Origin: Planctomycetota bacterium
GTDB lineage: Bacteria; Planctomycetota; Phycisphaerae; UBA1845
Assembly (NCBI GenBank): GCA_022563615.1
Contig: JADFMZ010000055.1
Span: 1 to 12,366 of the forward strand
Direction: 5' to 3'
Length of the DNA: 12,366 bases
A model generated the notes under the pieces. That model did not search any database, was not told the DNA's origin, and saw nothing but the letters and a program-made list of their open reading frames with translations. Below, piece after piece: positions 1 through 7,283 of this stretch (its first letter is position 1; each line of letters starts with the position of its first letter). The position numbers and the translations under genes were made by a program.

Positions 1-864
1 ATAGTTGGTCATGATCGTGGAGTGCCAGTAGCTGGCCCACCCTTCGTTCATGATCTTGGTCTGAGCCTGTGGGGCGTAGTAGTAGGCTTCCTCGCGCACG
101 ATGGCCAGCACGTCCGCCTCCCAGTCTTCCAACGGCGCGTGTTGGAGCAGAAAGAGCATGACGTCCTTTCGCGGCTCGTCAGGGAAACGCCCCTTGTTCC
201 GGTCCAGTTGCGCCTGCTCTTTTTCGCGGTCGCGCGCCAGTTGATCGGGGGGATTGATGTACCGGTCCATATAGGGTTTGGCGGGGAATCGGGTCGCGTC
301 CGGCGCCTTCTCGTCCCGCCCGCGATCGACGGCCGATGCTTCGACTTCGCGCCGCATGAACACCGAGTGCGGGTCGATCAAACTTTCGAGAGAAAGGCTG
401 GTGTCGAGGAACTGCTCTACGCGATCAAGTCCGTACCGCTCAATGTAGCGCCGGATTCTTGTGGCGTGGTTCGCCATGGCGTCGATCATCTTTCGGTTCG
501 TCCGGCTGAACCAGATGTTGTTCTTGAAGAAGTCGCAGTGCGCGTAGACGTGCGCGATGACCGTCTTTTGGTCCACCGGCATGTTGTCGTTGAGGAGATA
601 GGCGTAACAGGGGTTGTTGTTGATCACCATCTCATAGATCTTGCCCAGGCCGTACCGGTGTTGCTTGTGGAGCCGTTCATACTCCATGCCGAAACGCCAA
701 TGAGGGTAACGCCGGGGAAACCCGCCGTAGGCAGCCACCTGAGAGATCTGCTCCGACGTGAGCATCTCAAAAAGGGTCGGATAGAAGTCCAGCCCCTCCC
801 GCCGGGCGCACTCGGCGATGCTTTCCACATATTCCAGGATCCATTCGGGGAGGGTGGTTTGCAT
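1..864 (-). CDS. spoVR: SpoVR family protein, N-terminal 288 residues (cut by window edge)
   Basis: The first 288 codons of a SpoVR/YcgB family protein are visible; the 3' end lies beyond base 1. It begins MQTTLPEWILEYVESIAECA. Family-typical stretches are PHWRFGMEYERL, IYEMVINNNPCYAYLLNDN, the segment HVYAHCDFFKNN, and near the edge NEGWASYWHSTIMTN, which is rich in conserved aromatic and polar residues. Family members are usually about 430-510 residues, so roughly 60-65% is present. No signal peptide or membrane segment is visible, so it is probably cytoplasmic. The ATG at 862-864 lies 4 nt after the yhbH stop, with GGAAG about 8-10 nt upstream inside yhbH, which suggests translational coupling. 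SpoVR was named from a spore-cortex phenotype in Bacillus, but the family is common in non-sporulating bacteria beside prkA and yhbH. Its biochemical activity is not established. Identification is firm; function is only by association. Confidence 0.95.
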   Translation of the reverse strand, partial: MQTTLPEWILEYVESIAECARREGLDFYPTLFEMLTSEQISQVAAYGGFPRRYPHWRFGMEYERLHKQHRYGLGKIYEMVINNNPCYAYLLNDNMPVDQKTVIAHVYAHCDFFKNNIWFSRTNRKMIDAMANHATRIRRYIERYGLDRVEQFLDTSLSLESLIDPHSVFMRREVEASAVDRGRDEKAPDATRFPAKPYMDRYINPPDQLARDREKEQAQLDRNKGRFPDEPRKDVMLFLLQHAPLEDWEADVLAIVREEAYYYAPQAQTKIMNEGWASYWHSTIMTNY

Positions 865-868
865 CTTT

Positions 869-1966
869 CTATCTTCCGGCGGAAAAGAACGTCTTGATGC
901 TGTCGTAGATGTCGTCCTTCGTGTTCACCCGGCTCGTGACGACGCCCTCCACGTTGGACAGATGCTCGTGCACGACATTGATAAAGTTCCCGCTGCCGTA
1001 CGCACTGGCCACCTGGCAGTAGCCGAACATGTTCAAGATGGGGAGGAGATGTTCCTGCAGCACGGTGCAACAGTCCCGCGAGTCGGATTCGCTGCTGTTG
1101 TCCCCGTCGGAGAAATGAAACAGATAGATGTTCCAATCTTCGGGAGCGTAGTGCTTCTCGATCAGCTCGCGGGCCAGTCGAAACGCGCTGCTGATGCGCG
1201 TGCCGCCGTCCTCGCGGATGCGGAAGAACGTTTCACGGTCCACCTCTCCGGCGCGGACATCATGGACAATGTAGCGGCTTTCAATTCCCTGATAATTCTT
1301 GCGCAGCCAGGCGTCGATCCAGAAGGCCTCCAGGCGAACCAGTTCCTTTTGCTCGTCCCCCATCGATCCCGACACGTCCATCATGTAGATGATGACGGCG
1401 TTGGATTGGGGTTTCCGCACGGTCTTCCAACTGCGATAGACCTTGTCGCGTCGCTCGAAGATGATCTTCGGAGAGTCGGGGTTGTAGAGCCCGGCCATGA
1501 TCTGCCTTCGCAGCGCTCGCTGGAAGGTTCGCTTGAAGTGCCGAAGCGATTCAGGCCCGGCCTGACGTATTCCGCTGTAACGATCCCGGTCGGTCGTGAG
1601 GCGATGTTTACCGCGAGGCTGAATGCGCGGAAGCTGCAATTCCTCGCCCAGAATTTCCGCCAGTTCGTCCAGGCTGATATCGACTTCGAGAATGTGACGG
1701 CCTTCGTGCGTTCCTCCCGGCCCGAGCCCCTCCGAGTCGCCCACGGCATCGCCCGATTCGGCGTCTCCCTTGCCCACGCCGGCGTCGTTGTTGTCGCCAT
1801 ACCGGAAATCGGGGATGTCAATTCCGCGAACGGGGATGCTGATCAACTTCTGCCCCTCGCGCCCGAGGAGCTCTCCGCGCGTGAGGAATTTGCGCAAATC
1901 CTCGCGGATCTTCCCCTTGACGATTCTGCGAAAACGCTGATGGTCGTTGTTGATTTGGAGAATCAT
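869..1966 (-). CDS. yhbH: YeaH/YhbH family (DUF444) protein with VWA domain
   Basis: A 365-residue DUF444 protein, close to the usual family length. The N-terminus (NNDHQRFRRIVKGKIREDL) and the SIPVRGIDIPDFRYG segment are family hallmarks. They are followed by a Gly/Asp-rich stretch at about 58-90. A von Willebrand factor A domain follows from about residue 188. Its metal-ion-dependent adhesion site is visible as DVSGS (Asp197, Ser199, Ser201), with Thr256 in DGGTR and Asp287 in FSDGD as the other probable ligands. It is likely a cytoplasmic partner of PrkA and SpoVR. The ATG at 1964-1966 is the only ATG/GTG/TTG in frame between the upstream stop (2036-2038) and the conserved N-terminus, so the start is well supported. 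No Shine-Dalgarno sequence precedes it; that place is taken by an octamer repeat (1969-2002). It lies 93 bp after prkA and 4 nt before spoVR, so one operon is likely. Confidence 0.95.
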   Translation of the reverse strand: MILQINNDHQRFRRIVKGKIREDLRKFLTRGELLGREGQKLISIPVRGIDIPDFRYGDNNDAGVGKGDAESGDAVGDSEGLGPGGTHEGRHILEVDISLDELAEILGEELQLPRIQPRGKHRLTTDRDRYSGIRQAGPESLRHFKRTFQRALRRQIMAGLYNPDSPKIIFERRDKVYRSWKTVRKPQSNAVIIYMMDVSGSMGDEQKELVRLEAFWIDAWLRKNYQGIESRYIVHDVRAGEVDRETFFRIREDGGTRISSAFRLARELIEKHYAPEDWNIYLFHFSDGDNSSESDSRDCCTVLQEHLLPILNMFGYCQVASAYGSGNFINVVHEHLSNVEGVVTSRVNTKDDIYDSIKTFFSAGR

Positions 1967-1968
1967 GA

Positions 1969-2002
1969 CGACGTCGCGACGTCGAGACGTCGAAACGTCG
2001 GG
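1969..2002. repeat. Four-unit octamer repeat ACGTCGNN with 16-bp palindrome upstream of yhbH
   Basis: Four back-to-back octamers of form ACGTCGNN occupy 1971-2002 (ACGTCGCG, ACGTCGAG, ACGTCGAA, ACGTCGGG). This places GACGTC at 1970, 1978 and 1986, exactly 8 bp apart, with AACGTC at 1994. Bases 1969-1984 form the perfect palindrome CGACGTCGCGACGTCG. The block begins 2 bp upstream of the yhbH ATG and fills the position of a ribosome binding site. It could be an operator, an RNA hairpin near the start codon, or a slippage-prone microrepeat. The sequence is certain; the role is not. Confidence 0.85.
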
Positions 2003-2059
2003 ATGCGGCCTGCGACTCCGATCCCATTCCCATGCCTAGACGTTTCGGCGTATGGACGT

Positions 2060-4120
2060 TTATTCATCCTTTTTCGCATCCCCTCGCGCGAAAATGCTGG
2101 CCACATAGTTCAACACGTCGGTGGCGCTGGTCTCATTGTAACCGAAGTACTTGATCAGACGTTGTTTGACGACGTCGATCTTAGCCTGCGTCTCTTCGTC
2201 CACGACGCCCGAAACGACGTTCTTGAGCTTGATGGTATCGCGTTGATCCTCAAACAGCTTGAGCTCCAGCGCCTTGTGCAGGCGGGCGTTGGTGTGGTAT
2301 TCAAACTTCTTGCCGTCCAGCGACAGGGCGCCGATGTAGTTCATGATTTCCTGCCGGAAGTCGTCCTTTCGGCTTTCGGGGATATCGATTTTTTCCTCGA
2401 TCGAGCGCATGAGCCGTTCGTCGGGGGCCTCATCCTTTCCGGTGTAGCGGTTGCGCACTTTCTCATGCTGTGTATAGGCGCGCACGTTCTCGATGTAGTT
2501 CGAACAAAGCCGGGCGATGGCGTCCTCATCGGCGCTGATGGCGCGTTGCACCTCGGATTTAAGCGTGTCCTCATATTCCTCGGTGACGATCGCCAACAGT
2601 TCCCGATAGCGGTTCCTCTGCTCCTTATCCGTGATGAGGCTATGGTGCGCCAGGCCTCCCTCCAGCTCGTTCATCACCATGAAGGGGTTGACGCATCGTT
2701 GCTGGATGGCGTGCTCGCTGACCAGCGCGTTGGATAGCTTATCCTGGATGTATCGCGGACTGATGCCCTGCATGCCCTCGCGCGGGGCCTCTTCCTGAAG
2801 CTCGCGGACCGATTCCTCGGTGAAATTGGGGATGCTCCTGCCGTTGTAGAGCTTGAGCTTTTGCATGAGGGTCAGGCCGGGCTTCTTGGGCTCCTCCAAT
2901 CGCGTCAACACGGCCCACATAGCCGCCACTTCGATGGTGTGCGGCGCGATGTGGATGCCGCGAATGCGCTCCCGGTTGAAATCCCGCTCGTAGATGGCGA
3001 TCTCGTCCTGCAGTCGGATGTTGTAGGGAACGTCGATCTTGATGGTGCGATCTCTGAAGGCCTCCATCAATTCGTTGGATTGCAGCTTCTTGTACTCGGG
3101 CTCATTCGTGTGCCCGATGATCACTTCGTCAATGTGCGTCTGGGCGAACTTTTTAGGCTTGATCATATGCTCCTGCGACGCGCCCAGCAGGTCGTAGAGA
3201 AACGCCACGTCGAGTTTGAGCACCTCGATGAACTCGACCATGCCGCGATTGGCGATGTTCAGCTCCCCGTCGAAGTTGAACGCCCTGGGGTCGCTGTCGC
3301 TGCCGTACTCCGCGATTTTGCGGTAGTTGATGTCGCCGGTCAGTTCCGTGGAATCCTGGTTCTTCTCATCTTTGGGCTGAAAGGTGCCGATCCCGATCCG
3401 GTCCTTTTCACTGAGGATCAACCGTTGCACGCGGACGTGGCTCATCACTTTGTGCCAGTCGCCGTCGTACTGCACGATCAGGTCGTCGAACATCTTGCGG
3501 CAAAACGGGTCCAGGGCTCCTTCGATCCGGATGTGCGGCCCCTCGTCGATGGCGTCGTTGATCTTAGCCTCGACACCCTTGCGGGCATCCACCGGGATGA
3601 GCTTGAGCGGTTCCTCGTGCATGGGACAGGGGTGGACCTCTTCATGGCCCTGCTCATCCGGGATCACCCAGGAAAAGGTATACATCGCCCCTTCATCCAA
3701 CGCAGAATAATACTCCAGCCCCTTTTTCAACAGCCGGGCGATGGTGCTCTTGGAGGATCCCACCGGGCCGTGCAACAGCAGAATTCGACGCTCGGTGCCG
3801 TATCGCTGCGCTGCCGACTTGAAAAAGTCCACCAGGTTCATCAGCGGACGATCCAATCCGTAGATCGCGTCCGCTCCGTCGTCGATCGGGTCGCTGAAGA
3901 AAGGATAGCGAGCCAGCTCCTCGCGCATCCACGTATAGCGCTCACACCCGAAGTGCAGAATCATGTCATAGATGCGCTGAAACGCGCTCCGGGCCAACCT
4001 CGGGTCGGCGCAAACTAAATCGAGGTAATCCTCGAAGGAGCCTTCCCAGTGTTGTTCCCGGAAGCGGTCTTTGTTGATGGTCTGTTGGACAACCGAAAGG
4101 ATATCACTAGCGTTCGTCAT
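2060..4120 (-). CDS. prkA: PrkA family serine protein kinase / AAA+ protein
   Basis: A 686-residue PrkA (YeaG) homologue, full length for a family of about 630-690 residues. The N-terminal two thirds is the PrkA AAA domain: the Walker A loop GPVGSSKST is at about residues 118-126, followed by PrkA-typical PCPMHEEPLKLIP, DPFCRKMFDDL, ANRGMVEFIEVLK and IGHTNEPEY segments. The C-terminal third is the kinase-like PrkA domain, with ISPRYIQDKLSNAL near its start. The family is described as cytoplasmic Ser/Thr kinases of stress and sporulation responses; a protease activity has also been reported for the Bacillus member. The start chosen is the ATG at 4118-4120, because AAAAAGGGA ends 9 nt upstream; an in-frame start at 4150 would add ten unconserved residues (MGSCKKGLLT) and has no such site. 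It heads the prkA-yhbH-spoVR cluster. A 495-bp gap separates it from thiE, so its promoter probably lies there; I found no clear -35/-10 or sigma-54 element. Confidence 0.96.
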   Translation of the reverse strand: MTNASDILSVVQQTINKDRFREQHWEGSFEDYLDLVCADPRLARSAFQRIYDMILHFGCERYTWMREELARYPFFSDPIDDGADAIYGLDRPLMNLVDFFKSAAQRYGTERRILLLHGPVGSSKSTIARLLKKGLEYYSALDEGAMYTFSWVIPDEQGHEEVHPCPMHEEPLKLIPVDARKGVEAKINDAIDEGPHIRIEGALDPFCRKMFDDLIVQYDGDWHKVMSHVRVQRLILSEKDRIGIGTFQPKDEKNQDSTELTGDINYRKIAEYGSDSDPRAFNFDGELNIANRGMVEFIEVLKLDVAFLYDLLGASQEHMIKPKKFAQTHIDEVIIGHTNEPEYKKLQSNELMEAFRDRTIKIDVPYNIRLQDEIAIYERDFNRERIRGIHIAPHTIEVAAMWAVLTRLEEPKKPGLTLMQKLKLYNGRSIPNFTEESVRELQEEAPREGMQGISPRYIQDKLSNALVSEHAIQQRCVNPFMVMNELEGGLAHHSLITDKEQRNRYRELLAIVTEEYEDTLKSEVQRAISADEDAIARLCSNYIENVRAYTQHEKVRNRYTGKDEAPDERLMRSIEEKIDIPESRKDDFRQEIMNYIGALSLDGKKFEYHTNARLHKALELKLFEDQRDTIKLKNVVSGVVDEETQAKIDVVKQRLIKYFGYNETSATDVLNYVASIFARGDAKKDE

Positions 4121-4129
4121 CGTAAGCAA

Positions 4130-4138
4130 TCCCTTTTT
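4130..4138 (-). promoter_or_regulatory. Ribosome binding site of prkA
   Basis: On the minus strand AAAAAGGGA ends 9 nt before the ATG at 4120. It favours that start over the upstream in-frame start at 4150, because the site would lie inside the coding sequence if translation began at 4150. Confidence 0.6.
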
Positions 4139-4547
4139 ACAAGAACCCAAGCCTACGCAGCGCGGCGGCTTACCGCGGACGGGTCAACGACGTCAATTCA
4201 ATGGGAGGTGATTGCGAGATAAATCGACAAGCGCTTACAAAGACGCCGTCGACTTCCCGTCCCCCATGTGTCGACCAGTCTTGTCCGAACCGATGCCGAT
4301 AACCCAAACAATCTTAGAACTTTGCAGGTGGAAAGTCAACGGCGGCGACCTCTCCAGCATACGATTGAAGCCCAAACCACACTCGTCCTCTCGGGTTCCC
4401 ACCGCTCGGACCCGCAGCCGCTTGACCTATCGGCCTTTGCGAGGGGCTCGTTTGGGAAAACCCGCAAGAGGAATCGTCGGCCCAAAGGAATCAACCCGGA
4501 AGCGTCGCCAACGGCCCATGCCCGTCCGACGTAACCAGACTATTGGG

Positions 4548-4588
4548 TTATGGGTTACATGGGCTGCGACCGGCGCCCAGACCCATAA
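4548..4588. repeat. Inverted repeat downstream of thiE, possible transcript-end hairpin
   Basis: TTATGGGT (4548-4555) pairs perfectly with ACCCATAA (4581-4588). Inside it TGGGC (4560-4564) pairs with GCCCA (4575-4579), giving a two-part stem of 13 bp around a 10-nt loop. It lies 28 bp beyond the thiE stop on the minus strand. No T-rich tract follows on either strand, so it is not a textbook intrinsic terminator. It could stabilise the 3' end of the thiE transcript. Confidence 0.5.
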
Positions 4589-4615
4589 TCGGCCCGTAGG
4601 GAGACCGGTATCGTT

Positions 4616-5788
4616 TCAACCAGGGGGACTCGCCGCCCGCCGCTCCGGCGGGTTCGTGACGTGCGTGTGATGTTTCCCGGACGAACCGACCGTCGCATCC
4701 ATCGACTTGAGAAGACGGGTACAAGCCTGAGTGACGTCGCTCTGCGCGATAATCGCACGGCATACGCAAAGGCAGCATGGAGCCGCGGCGAGAACCTCGC
4801 GTGCGTTGTCCGCGTCGATTCCGCCAATCGCAGCCAACGGCAATGATGTCCGGCGCCGCGCCTCCGCCAGCGTCTCGGGTCCGGCGACGTGGTCCTGCCG
4901 CTTGGTCGCGCTGGCGAACATCGGCCCCACGGCGATGTAATCGGGCGTCTGCTCCTGAGCAGACACCACCTGCTCGACGGTGTGCGTGCTCAATCCGACC
5001 ACGCACGTTGGCGGCAGCATTCGACGAGCCAAGGACACCGGAAGATCCTCTTGCCCCAGGTGCACGCCATCCGCCCCGCTCATGGCTGCTACGTCCACGC
5101 GATCGTTAACGATCAACATAGCCTCATACTTCCGGCAAAGCTCAACCAACCGCTGGGCTCTTTCGAGCAACTCCCGGTCGGACAGATGCTTCTCACGAAG
5201 TTGCAAGACGTCCGCCCCACCGCGAAGCGCCGCTTCCGCCGTGGCGAACCAGTCGCCGTGGCAAATAGATTCGGTCAGCAGCACATACAACCGCACGTGG
5301 CCGAATCGCTCACGGGCGCGCCGTGTGAACTCCAGCCTGCGCTCCAACTCATAGCCCCGATATCGACACTGTTCGACAGCCCTGGCGAAGTTGGAGTCGA
5401 GGGTCTTGCCATATTCCTCGATGACCCGAAGCGCCTCACCCAGTCGCTTGGCCGCCGCACAGGCCACGTCGGATGGATCGCTCCGTTCATATTCGGTTGA
5501 CGTGGCGGTGGAGCGGCCTACGTCACCCAGGATGTCCCGCGCCGCGATGAGCGAGCTGCGCATAGAGTTCGCCGCATTTCCCCCTTCAATCTTGAAAATC
5601 GCCCCTTCAAGGATCTTCACCGTTGCCGCGAAGGAATGACGCATCTCTTTGATCGCCAGCGTCAGGCTCGCGTCGCCCAGTACAAAGCGCGCGTACTCCT
5701 CCATAACCCGCAACGCTTCCCGCGCGCGGTTGGCGTTGGCGTCGATGATGCGCAAGGTTGCGAGGTTTCGGCTGGTCACGGGTTGCAC
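4616..5788 (-). CDS. thiE: Bifunctional ThiD2-ThiE: HMP-phosphate kinase / thiamine-phosphate synthase
   Basis: A 390-residue fusion. Residues about 10-150 match the ThiD2 domain, with two similar helices, NRAREALRVMEEYARF (20-35) and KRLGEALRVIEEYGKT (114-129). ThiD2 has been shown in other bacteria to phosphorylate hydroxymethylpyrimidine phosphate. Residues about 163-362 are ThiE, a TIM barrel joining HMP-PP and thiazole phosphate into thiamine phosphate. Visible ThiE residues are QLREK (196-200), IVNDR (226-230), HLGQED (243-248), GLSTHT (265-270), DYIAVGPMFASATK (283-296) and GGI (322-324). The fusion would place the last two steps before thiamine phosphate on one cytoplasmic protein. 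The start is a GTG (5786-5788) with no clear ribosome binding site; a nearby GTG (residue 4) is an alternative. The last strand, CCLCVCRAI, is Cys-rich where glycine and valine are more usual. About 28 residues after Lys361 look unconserved. It follows the transporter gene by 64 bp on the same strand; no TPP riboswitch is apparent. Confidence 0.92.
   Translation of the reverse strand: MQPVTSRNLATLRIIDANANRAREALRVMEEYARFVLGDASLTLAIKEMRHSFAATVKILEGAIFKIEGGNAANSMRSSLIAARDILGDVGRSTATSTEYERSDPSDVACAAAKRLGEALRVIEEYGKTLDSNFARAVEQCRYRGYELERRLEFTRRARERFGHVRLYVLLTESICHGDWFATAEAALRGGADVLQLREKHLSDRELLERAQRLVELCRKYEAMLIVNDRVDVAAMSGADGVHLGQEDLPVSLARRMLPPTCVVGLSTHTVEQVVSAQEQTPDYIAVGPMFASATKRQDHVAGPETLAEARRRTSLPLAAIGGIDADNAREVLAAAPCCLCVCRAIIAQSDVTQACTRLLKSMDATVGSSGKHHTHVTNPPERRAASPPG
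4636..4652. repeat. GC-rich hairpin in the thiE 3' end
   Basis: CCCGCCG (4636-4642) and CGGCGGG (4646-4652) are perfect inverted repeats around a 3-nt loop. They lie within the last 12 codons of thiE and encode part of the low-complexity tail PPERRAASPPG. There is no T-tract, so it is unlikely to be an intrinsic terminator. It may be a small dispersed palindrome that overlaps the gene end. Confidence 0.6.
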
Positions 5789-5852
5789 AATACCATGATT
5801 GGAACCAACCGCACGGGGCGCGTGATTTCGGAGCTTGTCGCACGTCTCGGTT

Positions 5853-7073
5853 TTAAGGCCAGATGGCGCGAGCGACCTTTACGAGCTTGACGAACCCCAG
5901 ACCGCTTACCACCAGGACCACGCCGGCGCCCAGGACGTTGGCAAGAACCCGGTTGGTATAATCGCCCAACAGGGCCTTGCGGTTCATGGCCACCAGAAGG
6001 AAGCCCGCGATGATCGGCAGCAACCACCCATTGGCGGCTTGCGCGAAGAGGATGGCTGAGATCGGGTTTCCGCCCATCATAGCCAGGGTCGTGCCCACCG
6101 CGATGACTGTGGCCCATACCGCTCGGAACTTCCAGGTTTGCAGGCCCGAATCCCATCCCAGCACTCCGGTGGTTGCGTAGGCCGCCGCCAATGGGGCTGT
6201 AATCGCACTGGTCAACCCAGCCGCAACCAGCCCGACCGCAAAGAGGGGTCGCCCGGCGGCTCCCAATAGCGGCCGTAACGGCTCAGCCATGGCGGCCGGG
6301 CCATCGATGGCGGCGCCCCCCATCGTAAACGCCGCAGCCGTAGCCATAACCGCCAGCGAGATGAGGCCGCCCAGCGCGATCGAGAGCGCGCCGTCCCACC
6401 GCGCTTCCCGAAGCGATATCCGTACCGATGTCGTGGCAGGCCATTTCCGTGTCACGGCGCCGGCGTGGAGGAAAAGGTTGTACGGCACGACGGTCGTCCC
6501 GATCAGCGCGATGATCGTCACCAGCGAGCCGTGTGGAATTGAAGGCACCAACAAACCCTTGAGCACATCGGTCAACCCCGGCCGGCTTACGATCGCCGTC
6601 AGGATGAACACGACGCCCATGACCGCAACCAGGGCCATCAACATCCGTTCAATCAGGCGATACCCTCCGACGGCGAGCATGGAGAACGCGGCTAGCCCGA
6701 CCATCAGTGCCCCGGCAGACCGGTTGACGCCGGTGAGCATTTCAAGGCCCATCGCGGCGCCGATGATGTTACCGGTTTGAAACGCGCAATTGCCCAGCGC
6801 GATGGCTGAAACGACGAGCAACATCAGCGTGATGCGGGCGACGGGGGTGGTGAACGTCGTGCGCAGCGCCTCGCCCAGCCCCTTCCGCGTGACCAATCCC
6901 AGCCGGGCGGACATCTCCTGCAACACGATGGTGGCCGCGATGGAAAACACCAGCGCCCAAAGAAGAGTGAACCCAAATCCCGCACCGGCCAGGGTCGCCG
7001 TCGTGATCGTACCGGGCCCGATGAAGGCAGCCGTGACTAAAAGGCCGGGGCCGAAGCTCATACGCCGTTTCAT
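5853..7073 (-). CDS. Nramp-family divalent-metal transporter with non-canonical metal site
   Basis: A 406-residue integral membrane protein with about 11 hydrophobic segments, the usual size for Nramp proteins. The fold is supported by FGPGLLVTAAFIGPGTITT (TM1), the LQEMSARLGLVT segment, GTTVVPYNLFLHA (TM6, about 192-204) and GNPISAILFAQAANGWLLP (about 335-353, with Gln345). Nramp proteins couple proton entry to Mn2+ or Fe2+ uptake through Asp and Asn of a DPGN motif in TM1 and Met of a MPH motif in TM6. Here TM1 reads GPGT (19-22) and TM6 reads VPY (196-198), so Asp, Asn and Met are replaced by Gly, Thr and Val. The substrate therefore cannot be assumed. Relatives with GPG in TM1 occur in several phyla, so this is probably a distinct subfamily rather than a broken gene. 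The start at ATG 7071-7073 has no strong ribosome binding site; the ATG at residue 5 is an alternative. Probably co-transcribed with thiE (64-bp gap). Confidence 0.88.
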   Translation of the reverse strand: MKRRMSFGPGLLVTAAFIGPGTITTATLAGAGFGFTLLWALVFSIAATIVLQEMSARLGLVTRKGLGEALRTTFTTPVARITLMLLVVSAIALGNCAFQTGNIIGAAMGLEMLTGVNRSAGALMVGLAAFSMLAVGGYRLIERMLMALVAVMGVVFILTAIVSRPGLTDVLKGLLVPSIPHGSLVTIIALIGTTVVPYNLFLHAGAVTRKWPATTSVRISLREARWDGALSIALGGLISLAVMATAAAFTMGGAAIDGPAAMAEPLRPLLGAAGRPLFAVGLVAAGLTSAITAPLAAAYATTGVLGWDSGLQTWKFRAVWATVIAVGTTLAMMGGNPISAILFAQAANGWLLPIIAGFLLVAMNRKALLGDYTNRVLANVLGAGVVLVVSGLGFVKLVKVARAIWP

Positions 7074-7155
7074 GAGAAGCCCGTCTTAAAGGAGCAGAGG
7101 TAATGATTCAAGCGAGGCGTCGCCTTCAGCTCGCACGGAGTCACGAAGATCTGAG

Positions 7156-7260
7156 AATCCGGGCAGGCTGAAGCTTCGCGGACTGAACCCGACAAAAACG
7201 ATCGCCGACGCCCTCAAGACCTACCTCGTCACCGCCCAATTCCCGCCGCTACCCGCCTGA
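7156..7260 (+). pseudogene. Possible C-terminal remnant of an IS66-like transposase
   Basis: A plus-strand frame, opposite to all genes here, is open from 7090 to the TGA at 7258-7260 and has no ATG. Its last part reads LKLRGLNPTKTIADALKTYL followed by a short tail ending FPPLPA. The form 'GLxPxxxxxxALxxYxxTxxxPPLP' recalls the C-termini of IS66-type transposases I associate with planctomycete genomes. Only about 34 codons look coding-like, so this is at most a fragment. The match is from memory and could be fortuitous. Confidence 0.35.
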
Positions 7261-7283
7261 TCCATTGCACGCGGCTGAAGAGT

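Larger units (their letters stand above)
4121..4615. other. Non-coding gap between thiE and prkA
   Basis: About 495 bp with no convincing gene. Plus-strand reading frames of 152 codons (from 4212) and 88 codons (from 4268) have Arg/Pro/Ser-rich translations with no recognisable motif. The first starts at a TTG only 3 nt after GGGAGG, too close for normal initiation, and the second has no Shine-Dalgarno. The gap should contain the prkA promoter and leader on the minus strand. A small GCGG-TAAG-CCGC hairpin lies near 4160-4175. The notable structure is the inverted repeat at 4548-4588. Confidence 0.6.

Noticed and set aside
818..2737. Long plus-strand open frame (639 codons) opposite yhbH and prkA
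   Set aside because: It lies opposite two clearly conserved genes; the translation shows no family motif. It is a by-product of GC-rich codon use.
2861..4018. Plus-strand open frame (385 codons) opposite prkA
   Set aside because: Antisense shadow of a strongly conserved gene; His/Val/Asp-rich translation without motifs.
4160..4200. TTGACG as a -35 box upstream of prkA
   Set aside because: The matching -10 hexamer is poor (TAAGCC at 18-bp spacing); too weak to report as a promoter.
4121..4400. Sigma-54 promoter for prkA, as known for yeaGH in E. coli
   Set aside because: No TGGCAC-N5-TTGC-like pair is visible on the minus strand.
4212..4670. Plus-strand frames in the thiE-prkA gap as small genes
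   Set aside because: Low-complexity Arg/Pro/Ser translations, start codons without usable ribosome binding sites, and one overlaps the thiE end.
5789..5852. TPP riboswitch before thiE
   Set aside because: The 64-bp gap is too short for a full TPP aptamer plus expression platform, and the CUGAGA and ACCUGAUC-type core motifs are not seen.
7112..7134. GCGAG...CTCGC hairpin before the Nramp gene as a metal-sensing element
   Set aside because: Short interrupted stem without features of the known manganese riboswitch.
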